A stretch of DNA of 64,000 nt from a virus: positions 62,001-126,000 of IMG/VR virus record IMGVR_UViG_3300033571_009404; one strand, given 5' to 3'. Positions 7,687 to 14,105 of this stretch are shown here, piece after piece. A program made the translations under genes and the position numbers. The notes beneath the pieces are model-generated. The model worked only from the letters and a program-made list of their open reading frames with translations, had not been told where the DNA came from and searched no databases. Numbering within the stretch: the first letter of the stretch is position 1; each line of letters opens with the position of its first letter.

Positions 7687-8289
7687 ATGAAGTTAAATGA
7701 AGATGTGGTGAGAACATTAGAACTACTTGCTACGATTGGCTTGATCGTCGTTAGCATCTACTTCGATTTCTCAGCACCGGGAGGTCCAGCTTGGAACACA
7801 CTGGGGTTACTGGTTGGGGGTGTTTGTCTGGGATGGATTGTCAAGACCTTATCAGTCACCGCTGATGAAGCCACCAAGCTTACCGGTAAGGTGGAACGCA
7901 TTATCTGGGCACGTCATCCGCGTGCTGAGATCTGGCGAGGGTATTATCATCAGTTTTTACAGCGACTGTGGGCTCCGGTCAATACCGACGAGAGCATCAT
8001 GTTAGTTGCTATTAAGCACCATCCCTCTGGTGTGATCTTTGCTATCAATCGTCCAGGACGACATCATGACCTGGTTCGTTTGATGGATGAACTGGGTTAC
8101 GGGATTAAAGACAATGATCACCGTGCCTATGAAGACCAAGGCTTTATCACATCGCGTGGTCGATATGTGAACCGTTACGAAGCAGCGGCTATTGCCAAAC
8201 GGTGCAGGCAGATCCTCCCACGCGGTATGACTGGATCGGATGATGAGTTGTATTCAGAAGATCTGTTTGAAGGTGGTTTAGACGTATAG
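7687..8289 (+). CDS. Membrane protein with two N-terminal helices, unknown
   Basis: A 200-residue protein with two hydrophobic stretches (~13-28 and ~36-52) forming a hairpin, then a soluble domain of ~145 residues. The domain contains 'WARHPRAEIWRGYYHQFLQRLW' and a 'GYGIKDNDHRAYEDQGFI' segment, and ends in an acidic tail. Start supported by AGGACTACCC. A terminator follows the stop. No family recognised. Confidence 0.78.
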   Translation: MKLNEDVVRTLELLATIGLIVVSIYFDFSAPGGPAWNTLGLLVGGVCLGWIVKTLSVTADEATKLTGKVERIIWARHPRAEIWRGYYHQFLQRLWAPVNTDESIMLVAIKHHPSGVIFAINRPGRHHDLVRLMDELGYGIKDNDHRAYEDQGFITSRGRYVNRYEAAAIAKRCRQILPRGMTGSDDELYSEDLFEGGLDV

Positions 8290-8307
8290 TTGTACTTACC
8301 GCGTATC

Positions 8308-8337
8308 GTCCAGGATAATCCCTGGACTTTATGCCCT
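8308..8337 (+). terminator. Terminator with TTTATGCCC element
   Basis: GTCCAGG (8308-8314) pairs with CCTGGAC (8321-8327), followed by TTTATGCCCTTAC. The same hairpin-TTATGNCC arrangement recurs at most operon ends in this window. Confidence 0.75.
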
Positions 8338-8354
8338 TACTTTAAGGAGCTAGC

Positions 8355-8615
8355 ATGTCCAGAAAGAAAACGGTCGAGCAAAAAGGAGCACTCGATCATC
8401 TCAACCAAGCCATGTCGAATATCAGTCAGACGTTGGAAGACGACTCGGTCCCCGTCTCCAGTGAACTGAAGACCATCCAGCGTGGCTTGCGGAACATCAA
8501 GATCAAGTGGATGAAAGCCATGGGAGATCCGGTGACGATCATTGCCGAAGAGACCGGTGTCTCGATCCCCCATGTGTACCACGTTCTCAAACAACTGAAA
8601 GAGCCGAACCAATGA
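8355..8615 (+). CDS. Small helix-turn-helix protein
   Basis: An 86-residue protein, mostly helical. The C-terminal ~25 residues (DPVTIIAEETGVSIPHVYHVLKQL) form a clear helix-turn-helix: 'x-x-I-A-x-x-T-G-V-S-x-x-x-V-Y-x-V-L-K'. The N-terminal part looks like a helical dimerisation region. Probably a DNA-binding regulator encoded by the phage; the target is unknown. Preceded by AAGGAG. It ends in an ATGA overlap with the next gene. Confidence 0.78.
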   Translation: MSRKKTVEQKGALDHLNQAMSNISQTLEDDSVPVSSELKTIQRGLRNIKIKWMKAMGDPVTIIAEETGVSIPHVYHVLKQLKEPNQ

Positions 8616-8791
8616 ACCAGAACGAAACCAAGCAAGAGTTCTACCTGAACCGGTTGAATGAACTCCTCTGGGATGCGCGTGCAGCCGGTGTGGAACTGAG
8701 TGTGGAACGCGTCCCGCGTGATCCGTCGGCACCCAAGATGGGCGACATGCAGTACAAGACGACAGTCTGGGATACCCGTAAGCCGTCCTAA
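8612..8791 (+). CDS. 59-residue hypothetical protein
   Basis: A small gene whose ATG overlaps the stop of the helix-turn-helix gene (ATGA), giving a 59-residue charged protein (MNQNETKQEFYLNRLNELLW...). The frame remains open further upstream inside the previous gene, but the overlap and the change in composition argue for the start at 8612. Translational coupling suggests it acts with the regulator. Function unknown. Confidence 0.68.
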   Translation: MNQNETKQEFYLNRLNELLWDARAAGVELSVERVPRDPSAPKMGDMQYKTTVWDTRKPS

Positions 8792-8810
8792 GGGTAATAT
8801 TTACTGCTAT

Positions 8811-8839
8811 GCCTCATCTTCTGTAAAGGAGGATGAGGC
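8811..8839 (+). promoter_or_regulatory. Hairpin with SD-like loop in the leader of the 8888 gene
   Basis: GCCTCATC (8811-8818) pairs with GATGAGGC (8832-8839). The loop and 3' edge contain AAAGGAGG, an anti-SD-complementary sequence that has no start codon just behind it. There is no T run, so it is more likely a leader structure than a terminator. Role unknown. Confidence 0.4.
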
Positions 8840-8887
8840 TGTGCCCTACGTTGATGGTGTTTCAGTAGTTAAAATAGGAGAGTAATT

Positions 8888-9460
8888 ATGTTTAAGCAAT
8901 ACATCGATGCACTACCCATGGTGCTGCAACTGTTGGGTGGTGGTTTTGCACTCTTGCTGATCTCAGTGGGTGCAGCAGTTGTTTTCAACAAGGTCTTTGT
9001 TTGGATCAAGACCAAAGAAATCAAACAAGGTAAGTATCTCCAACAGATGCTCATCGAGCATACCAAGAATAACATCGGCAAGAAGACCATCTTCGGTACT
9101 CTGCGCGATGACTGGGACGGCTGGGAACATCTGGACCTAATCGTCGGTGAAGATGGCTGGCCCAAGTTCCGGTCTCTTCCTGGTGGTTGGGTACCACGTC
9201 GCAATGATGGTCGTGTTAAGCTGGGTCAGCTGGGTATACTGGTTGCATCTGGTGAAACTCATTTCACCAACATCGTCACCGTCTATGACGATCAAGGTCA
9301 GTTGCGTCTGGTTGCCTATAAGGCATCACGCGGCAATGCCTCGATGCACGGATACCACGCAGTCATCCAAGGTATGATCGAAGCCGAACCATCCTTCGAC
9401 AAACCGCCTTCCAACCCCAACAAAGCAGGCATTCGTCAAACTGTCCTGCAAACTCAATAA
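8888..9460 (+). CDS. Membrane-anchored protein, unknown
   Basis: A 190-residue protein with a long hydrophobic segment at ~10-38 (LQLLGGGFALLLISVGAAVV), a basic linker and a soluble domain containing 'LRDDWDGWEHLDLIVGEDGWPKF'. Codon use is richer in C/G-ending codons than in the preceding genes, suggesting higher expression. Start supported by TAGGAGAGTAATT. Last of the run of anchored proteins. Confidence 0.8.
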   Translation: MFKQYIDALPMVLQLLGGGFALLLISVGAAVVFNKVFVWIKTKEIKQGKYLQQMLIEHTKNNIGKKTIFGTLRDDWDGWEHLDLIVGEDGWPKFRSLPGGWVPRRNDGRVKLGQLGILVASGETHFTNIVTVYDDQGQLRLVAYKASRGNASMHGYHAVIQGMIEAEPSFDKPPSNPNKAGIRQTVLQTQ

Positions 9461-9472
9461 GAGGTTTTACCC

Positions 9473-10378
9473 ATGACATTCCCCGCACTCGATGATATCG
9501 TCATCGATCACCCGATCAAACATCCAGGTTTCATCCTGGCAGTTGAAGACGAAGCACTCGGCAAAGAAATCCTGTCGAACTACGGCCGCAAGTACACGCA
9601 CGTCAGCGACACCTTGTGGGCAGACGGTTCTTCCCAACAGATCGTGCATGTGAATGACTTCCAGCACTTCTTCCAGTTCCTGAGCGAGAACCTGATCATC
9701 GCTCAGCGCGCTCAACTGGAGAAGAACTTCAAGTATCGTCAGCTGCTGCCGTACGCTCCGGTGATCCGTAATGGTGCTCCCGACATTACCAATCTCGATA
9801 CCGTGGAAGTGCTGACCTACGCTCGTCTGAAGGGTGGTGGTGAACCCGGTCTGCATGACAAGGAATCCATCGGTTTCGGCGGACATCTGGATATCTCTGA
9901 CATCGTCTACAACGACGCTGGACGCAATGTCCCGAATCTGCTGGCTACCATCATGGCTAACTTGCGCCGTGAGGTTCTGTCGGAAGAACTGCGTCTGATC
10001 TATCCGGAAGGTTGCGAGGAAAATATCAACCTCGGCTTCACTGGCATGATCCTGCTGGAGCGCAATGAAGCCGTCGGTCTGGTGCACTTGGGTCTGGTCT
10101 TCATGGTGACCTGCCCGGCAAACATGGGCGCAGAAACCCCGGAAGTCAACCAGATCGGTCTGTTGGGCTGGAATACCTTCGAGCATCTGCAAGCCAATCA
10201 TCCGAAGCTGGAAGGCTGGTCGCGTGCGCTCGTGGACTATCTGGGCAACAAAGCTCGTGTGGAACGTGAAGAACGTCTGAACAAGCCTCAGCCTGACGGC
10301 AACGATCCAGATCCCAAGGGTGAAAGTGATTTGCCGCGCAATTATGGCGGCAGTGGTGGTGCGGGTATTTCTGAGTAA
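9473..10378 (+). CDS. Nudix-like hydrolase domain protein
   Basis: A 301-residue protein. Residues ~133-172 read 'IGFGGHLDISD' and, after an insertion, 'LRREVLSEEL', which matches the Nudix box core G-G-x...R-E-x-x-x-E-E (G136-G137, R166-E167, E171-E172). The spacing between the glycines and R-E is about 20 residues longer than in the classical box, as in some phage proteins of this type. Nudix enzymes cleave nucleoside diphosphates linked to another group; the substrate here is not predictable. The C-terminal tail is Pro/Gly/Asp rich. Codons are strongly biased to C/G-ending ones, suggesting abundant expression. A terminator follows. Confidence 0.68.
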   Translation: MTFPALDDIVIDHPIKHPGFILAVEDEALGKEILSNYGRKYTHVSDTLWADGSSQQIVHVNDFQHFFQFLSENLIIAQRAQLEKNFKYRQLLPYAPVIRNGAPDITNLDTVEVLTYARLKGGGEPGLHDKESIGFGGHLDISDIVYNDAGRNVPNLLATIMANLRREVLSEELRLIYPEGCEENINLGFTGMILLERNEAVGLVHLGLVFMVTCPANMGAETPEVNQIGLLGWNTFEHLQANHPKLEGWSRALVDYLGNKARVEREERLNKPQPDGNDPDPKGESDLPRNYGGSGGAGISE

Positions 10379-10396
10379 TCAGAAATAGGCGGCATA

Positions 10397-10437
10397 GACG
10401 GGATGGGGTGATGCCCATCCCGTCGTTTTATGTTGCT
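10397..10437 (+). terminator. Terminator with GGCATA / TTTATG flanks
   Basis: GACGGGATGGG (10397-10407) pairs perfectly with CCCATCCCGTC (10414-10424), followed by GTTTTATGTTGCTTATTTTTT. GGCATA precedes the stem. Confidence 0.88.
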
Positions 10438-10476
10438 TATTTTTTGAAGTACTCCATCACTTAAAGAGGTAATCTA

Positions 10477-10779
10477 ATGGCGATCCAACAAGTGCTGTCA
10501 CTGCGCATCCATTTCACTGACGAATTGTTCAATGTGGATGAAAGTAAGATTACCCGAGAGATGAAGGTCCATGAAACCGTCATCAATCTGACTAAACTCG
10601 ATATGCGTCCAGAGGCCATCAGTACTGAGAATGATGGTGCATTGGAAGACATCTCTGATGAATTAGCAGATGAGATAGACGGCGTGATACAGGCCCGCTT
10701 CTTTGTAACGAACCCTCTGTACTTTACAGATGAATTCGAGTTGGGAACCGAATATCTGGGAGTGCATACTCTCCATTAA
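10477..10779 (+). CDS. Hypothetical protein
   Basis: A 100-residue acidic protein with a good ribosome site (AAGAGGTAATCT before ATG 10477). It has strand-like segments alternating with acidic loops (DISDELADEIDG). No family recognised. It lies 10 nt upstream of the DHH phosphoesterase gene and is probably co-transcribed with it. Confidence 0.78.
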   Translation: MAIQQVLSLRIHFTDELFNVDESKITREMKVHETVINLTKLDMRPEAISTENDGALEDISDELADEIDGVIQARFFVTNPLYFTDEFELGTEYLGVHTLH

Positions 10780-10789
10780 TGGGAAACGA

Positions 10790-12160
10790 ATGGAACATTC
10801 GAATAAATTAGTAGTACTGTATCACCGCAATTGTGCCGATGGTTTTGCAGCTGCCTGGGTAGCTTTGCAAGCTGAAGCTGTCTCGCGTGGGATTGATACA
10901 GTAGAAGAGTTGATGGTCCCCGGTAGTTCTGTGATTGCTACTCCTGTTGAATACGACATTCATCAAGAGGATTTAATTGAGATCTGCCGGGATGCACGTG
11001 TTTACGTTGTTGATTACTGCTTTGCACCTAGCCAGACTACTCAGATCGCTAAGGTAGCTAAGTCTGTAGTGGTGTTAGATCACCATAAGACTGCTATCGA
11101 AAAGATGGCTGGTTATAAGCACCCCAACGTCAAGCTGTATTTCGATCAGTCTTATTCAGGTGCTGGCCTGGCATGGAAACACTTCTTCGGTGACCAGAAG
11201 ATTCCAACCCTGTTGACATACTTGCAGGATTACGATCTGTGGACTAAACAGTATCCACAGTCGATGCCATTGGTACGTGGTATGCAGCACATGCGCATTC
11301 ACGATCGTCAGGATTGGCGTGCCTTCGACGTCTTGACTCGTAATGAGGATGCGATTGCTGAAGTCATCATGACTGGCCAGACTGCATTGGAAGTCGAGCA
11401 AAGCATCATTGATGATGCTATTCGTGAATCCATGGTCACCGGTGTGAAGATCAATGGCGTTGAAGGTGGCGTCTTACTGAATCTGCCTTACCGTATGTCC
11501 AATATGGTAGGTGACACGTTAAACGGTAAGACCGATGAAATCAAATTCACCTGCGTCTACGATTATGTCAATCCGGAACCCAGTTACCCAGCTGGTTATA
11601 TCCGACTGTCCTTCCGTTCGAAACGCGGTAGTGATATCGATCTGACCAAGATGCTGAAGAAGTTTGGTGGTGGTGGTCATGAGTCTTCATCTGGTCTGAA
11701 GATCTGTCGTATGCAGTACTACACGATCGAAGACTTCCTGCGCTTGAATAAGGAAGAGAAGATTAGCAATCGAAAGCATATCGGTAATCTGAAAGAGTTC
11801 TACCAATACGTGACCGATCAGATCTACCTCTTCCAAGAATCGGTGGCGACTCTTTTGTCTGACGGTATTCCTTACCAGAAGACCGCTGCAGATATCGCCA
11901 AGATGTATCAGCAAAATGTCGGCGTTCTTGAAAGTATGATGATGTTCCATACCGACAAGAACTGGAGCAAGTACGAACCACAAGTCACTAAGTTGATTAA
12001 TGCATTATCCGTAATTTATACCGTACACACTCACTTGTATGTTGGTGTAAATGCAGCCAAAGGGATGGTGCAAAAAGCATCTGATTACTTCAAGAGTGAT
12101 GAGTTCGATGACCTCTTAAAGAAGTTCTGGGTGGATGTACGGACGTGGGATAGTCCGTAA
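10790..12160 (+). CDS. DHH-family phosphoesterase
   Basis: A 456-residue protein. Residues ~8-19 'VVLYHRNCADGFA' form the first metal-binding motif (a variant of H-x-D-x-D-G), D96-H97-H98 is the DHH motif ('VVLDHHKT'), and 'GGGGHESSSG' (~292-301) is the DHHA1 substrate-binding glycine motif. DHH/DHHA1 proteins are Mn-dependent phosphoesterases that cut short oligoribonucleotides, nanoRNA or cyclic dinucleotides; the last could matter for anti-CBASS-type defence, but this is speculation. Residues ~305-456 are an extra helical C-terminal extension not usual for the family. The start at ATG 10790 is the only Met near the conserved N-terminus. Confidence 0.85.
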   Translation: MEHSNKLVVLYHRNCADGFAAAWVALQAEAVSRGIDTVEELMVPGSSVIATPVEYDIHQEDLIEICRDARVYVVDYCFAPSQTTQIAKVAKSVVVLDHHKTAIEKMAGYKHPNVKLYFDQSYSGAGLAWKHFFGDQKIPTLLTYLQDYDLWTKQYPQSMPLVRGMQHMRIHDRQDWRAFDVLTRNEDAIAEVIMTGQTALEVEQSIIDDAIRESMVTGVKINGVEGGVLLNLPYRMSNMVGDTLNGKTDEIKFTCVYDYVNPEPSYPAGYIRLSFRSKRGSDIDLTKMLKKFGGGGHESSSGLKICRMQYYTIEDFLRLNKEEKISNRKHIGNLKEFYQYVTDQIYLFQESVATLLSDGIPYQKTAADIAKMYQQNVGVLESMMMFHTDKNWSKYEPQVTKLINALSVIYTVHTHLYVGVNAAKGMVQKASDYFKSDEFDDLLKKFWVDVRTWDSP

Positions 12161-12166
12161 ATCGCA

Positions 12167-12195
12167 TTCAAAATAAAGTGAGATCCATATCACTA
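12167..12195 (+). promoter_or_regulatory. Candidate phage promoter (CATATCACTA motif, site 2)
   Basis: ATTCAAAATAAA then CATATCACTA at 12186-12195, the same bipartite arrangement as at 6.4 kb. The last five bases are also the start of the long inverted repeat at 12191-12244. Confidence 0.5.
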
Positions 12196-12251
12196 GAGTG
12201 TAGTAGGTAGAAGAAAAGAATCTTCATCCAGCTACACTCTAGTGATTTTTT
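12191..12251 (+). terminator. 13-bp hairpin followed by T run
   Basis: CACTAGAGTGTAG (12191-12203) pairs without mismatch with CTACACTCTAGTG (12232-12244), and the loop has a further AAGA/TCTT pairing. ATTTTTTACT follows. It can terminate transcription arriving from the DHH gene. Because the promoter-like motif overlaps its 5' arm, it could also attenuate transcripts heading for the gene at 12332. Confidence 0.7.
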
Positions 12252-12331
12252 ACTGGGGCTCTACATCGTGTAGAGAGTAGGATCTCTATCAAGTATCAAT
12301 TTTAAACTTCATAATCAAAAGGATAAGAAAC

Positions 12332-12988
12332 ATGGCTGTGCAAGAAATCTCCATCAACCGGGCTCTGACTACTGTCAAGAACCTGAAGAAAGAAATCGAA
12401 GAATACTTCAACGAGCCGCGCATCTTCGTGATCGCTCTGCAAGGTACGGAAGACCGCGTGGTCGCACACGGCTTCGACAAAGCGTACATGGAAAAGCAGA
12501 TGCAATCGGACTACGACAGCTACATCAACAAGCTGGCGCGTTACGATGCACTGAAGGCCGCGATCGTCAAGTCCAACGCTGAAACCAAGGTCTCCATCAA
12601 CGGCCAAGAATACACGGTTGCCGCTGCTGTCGAACTGAAGGCCACGGTCAAGTTCAAGGAAACCCTGCTGACGCACTGGAAGAAGCAGATGGCTACGATC
12701 TCCAAGGTCGTCTCCGATGCCAATGCCAAGCTGGAATCCACGCTCAAGACCGACATCGACAACATCAACAAGTCCAGGACCGAAGCCGACGGCGACTCTG
12801 CCCAGGAATACATCGCCGCCCTGACTCGTCTGAACACCGAGCGCTACACGGTCAAGGTGCACGACTACCTGCAGCTGGCAACCAAGATCAAGGAACTGGA
12901 AAACGAGATCCGCACCATCAACGAAGAACTGGACTGGGCACTGTCCGATTCGAACATGAAGACCCTGATCTCTGTCGATCTGGGTTAA
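12332..12988 (+). CDS. Abundant coiled-coil protein, unknown
   Basis: A 218-residue, almost entirely helical protein with heptad-like stretches at both ends (ALTTVKNLKKEIEEYF near residue 12; LQLATKIKELENEIRTINEEL near 190). Codon choice is extremely biased (CTG, AAG, ATC, GGC and few A/T-ending codons), unlike most neighbours and like the capsid gene, so it is probably one of the most highly expressed phage proteins. It has its own promoter-like motif and AAGGATAAGAAAC ribosome site. No family recognised. Confidence 0.82.
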   Translation: MAVQEISINRALTTVKNLKKEIEEYFNEPRIFVIALQGTEDRVVAHGFDKAYMEKQMQSDYDSYINKLARYDALKAAIVKSNAETKVSINGQEYTVAAAVELKATVKFKETLLTHWKKQMATISKVVSDANAKLESTLKTDIDNINKSRTEADGDSAQEYIAALTRLNTERYTVKVHDYLQLATKIKELENEIRTINEELDWALSDSNMKTLISVDLG

Positions 12989-13113
12989 GTCTCATCGCTT
13001 GAAATAATCCCTGTGAATTGGTGTGCATGAAGTTAGCAAACCTTATTCACCTATACGGCCTGTAGGTAAAGTAATCTGGCCAACCAACCAACTATCTTTT
13101 GCGAAGATACTTG

Positions 13114-13186
13114 GTTCCATTAGCTCACTTGGTAGAGCAACAGACCAATAATCTGTAGGTCGCCGGTTCGATTCCGGTATGGAACC
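13114..13186 (+). tRNA. tRNA with anticodon loop CCAATAA (apparent AAU, Ile)
   Basis: A cloverleaf folds well: acceptor GTTCCAT/ATGGAAC (7 bp), D arm GCTC-ACTTGGTA-GAGC, anticodon stem ACAGA/TCTGT, variable AGGTC, T arm GCCGG-TTCGATT-CCGGT. The seven-base anticodon loop (13145-13151) reads CCAATAA, placing AAT at 34-36 and C at position 33, where U is almost universal. CCA is not fully encoded (CCCT follows). The identity is therefore uncertain: nominally Ile(AAU), otherwise a decayed or specialised tRNA. Confidence 0.75.
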
Positions 13187-13527
13187 CCTATACTAGCAGT
13201 AACCCCTCAAAGGTTAAAGCTTTAAAGGTCAAGTTTCAAAGATCTAAAGTTCATCTACCTTAAAGCTCAATGGTTAAAGCTTGTAGTTAAAAGCTCTTGT
13301 AAGTCCACATCAAAAGCGCGTTCGAAAGAACTAGGTGAGAGTAAGCACCGAGCTACGCGTGTGGCAATGTACAGCGAGTCACAGGGACTCCGAATTCGTA
13401 GTAGCAGTAAACGTGCCGTGTATCACGTCTGCCTATCGGCAATACATGTTGGACCTGGTCCTGCGTCTGGGCGGCCTATCGGCAACGCAACGGGTGAGAT
13501 CGAAAGGTCTCACCCAATCCCCATATA
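13187..13527 (+). other. Protein-free spacer between the two tRNAs, with hairpins
   Basis: No convincing gene. Short frames here lack ribosome sites. Visible structure: GGTTAAAGCTT occurs twice (near 13212 and 13270); two copies of GCCTATCGGC, each able to fold GCC-TATC-GGC (near 13430 and 13474); and GGGTGAGA/TCTCACCC (13492-13499 with 13508-13515) just ahead of the tRNA-Leu 5' end, possibly a processing signal. It is probably transcribed as part of the tRNA/ncRNA unit. Confidence 0.5.
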
Positions 13528-14105
13528 GCCAGGGTGGTGAAATCGGTAGACACAGCGGACTTATCGTCATGATTAATTCATGATATTGAGCACCTTCGAA
13601 AAATGAGTCAGTAGTCTAGTGAGACAGCTAGAGCAGCAGCTGGGCGTAACGACTCAATCGAAAGACGTTGGTGAATCCTTTCAAATTCGGCGAACACTAA
13701 ACTTGAATGAATTGTGCCTGTCCGGGAACAGGGGAACAACACTTTAGTCCATTGTAATAGATGGTAAAGGTGCCAAGCGAAAGCATCCCAATTCAAGCAT
13801 GTCAACGCCGAGCCAAGCCTAAACAAGAGATTACAGACTAAGACACTCTTGGGATTGTGATGTGTGCCGAAGTCGTGAATGTTTACGAGTTAGGATAGGC
13901 ATAATCCATGGAAGGTGTAGAGACTATACGGAAGGGATCTAAGTTTGGCGTCACACTCCTATGTCGGGGGCTTCGTTCAAATATGATCAAGACATAGTCC
14001 AGACCACAAACAGCGTAAGCTGGTAGTGAAAACTATAGTGGTAAGAAAATCCGCCGCGTCAGTCTAATAAACGGCGTACGGGTTCGAGTCCCGTGCCTGG
14101 CACCA
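13528..14105 (+). tRNA. tRNA-Leu(UAA), interrupted by a group I intron
   Basis: Exon 1 is 13528-13562 and exon 2 is 14046-14105. Joined, they give a class II tRNA: acceptor GCCAGG/CCTGGC with encoded ACCA end, D arm like bacterial tRNA-Leu (GTGAAATCGGTAGACAC), anticodon stem GCGGA/TCCGC, loop CTTAAAA with anticodon TAA, a long variable region, and T arm ACGGG-TTCGAGT-CCCGT. The only clear mismatch is G7-G66. The insertion lies between U34 and A35 of the anticodon. Without splicing the tRNA cannot fold, so the intron must be removed for function. Confidence 0.9.
13563..14045 (+). ncRNA. Group I self-splicing intron (tRNA-Leu type)
   Basis: 483 nt between U34 and A35 of the tRNA. The last base of exon 1 is U and the last intron base is G, as required. 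The 5' end can form P1: exon CUU pairs with UGAG-type sequence at 13587-13592, leaving the splice-site U opposite G, topped by a TCATGA/TCATGA stem. Conserved core pieces are visible: a P element TTTCAAATTCGGCGAA (13679-13694), an R element GGTGTAGAGACTATACGG (13914-13931), and an S element AAGACATAGTCC (13989-14000), with R and S able to pair as P7. No open frame for a homing endonuclease is present. The core resembles the cyanobacterial and plastid tRNA-Leu introns. Confidence 0.88.

Noticed and set aside
13212-13280. Repeated GGTTAAAGCTT, possible CRISPR-like or repeat array
   Set aside because: Only two copies with irregular spacing; no spacer-repeat architecture anywhere in the window.
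13260-13330. Possible third tRNA (AGCTCAATGGTTAAAGCT resembles a D arm)
   Set aside because: No matching acceptor, anticodon or T arm could be folded.
13335-13583. 82-residue plus-strand open frame between the tRNAs
   Set aside because: It would run into the tRNA-Leu exon and intron and has no ribosome site.
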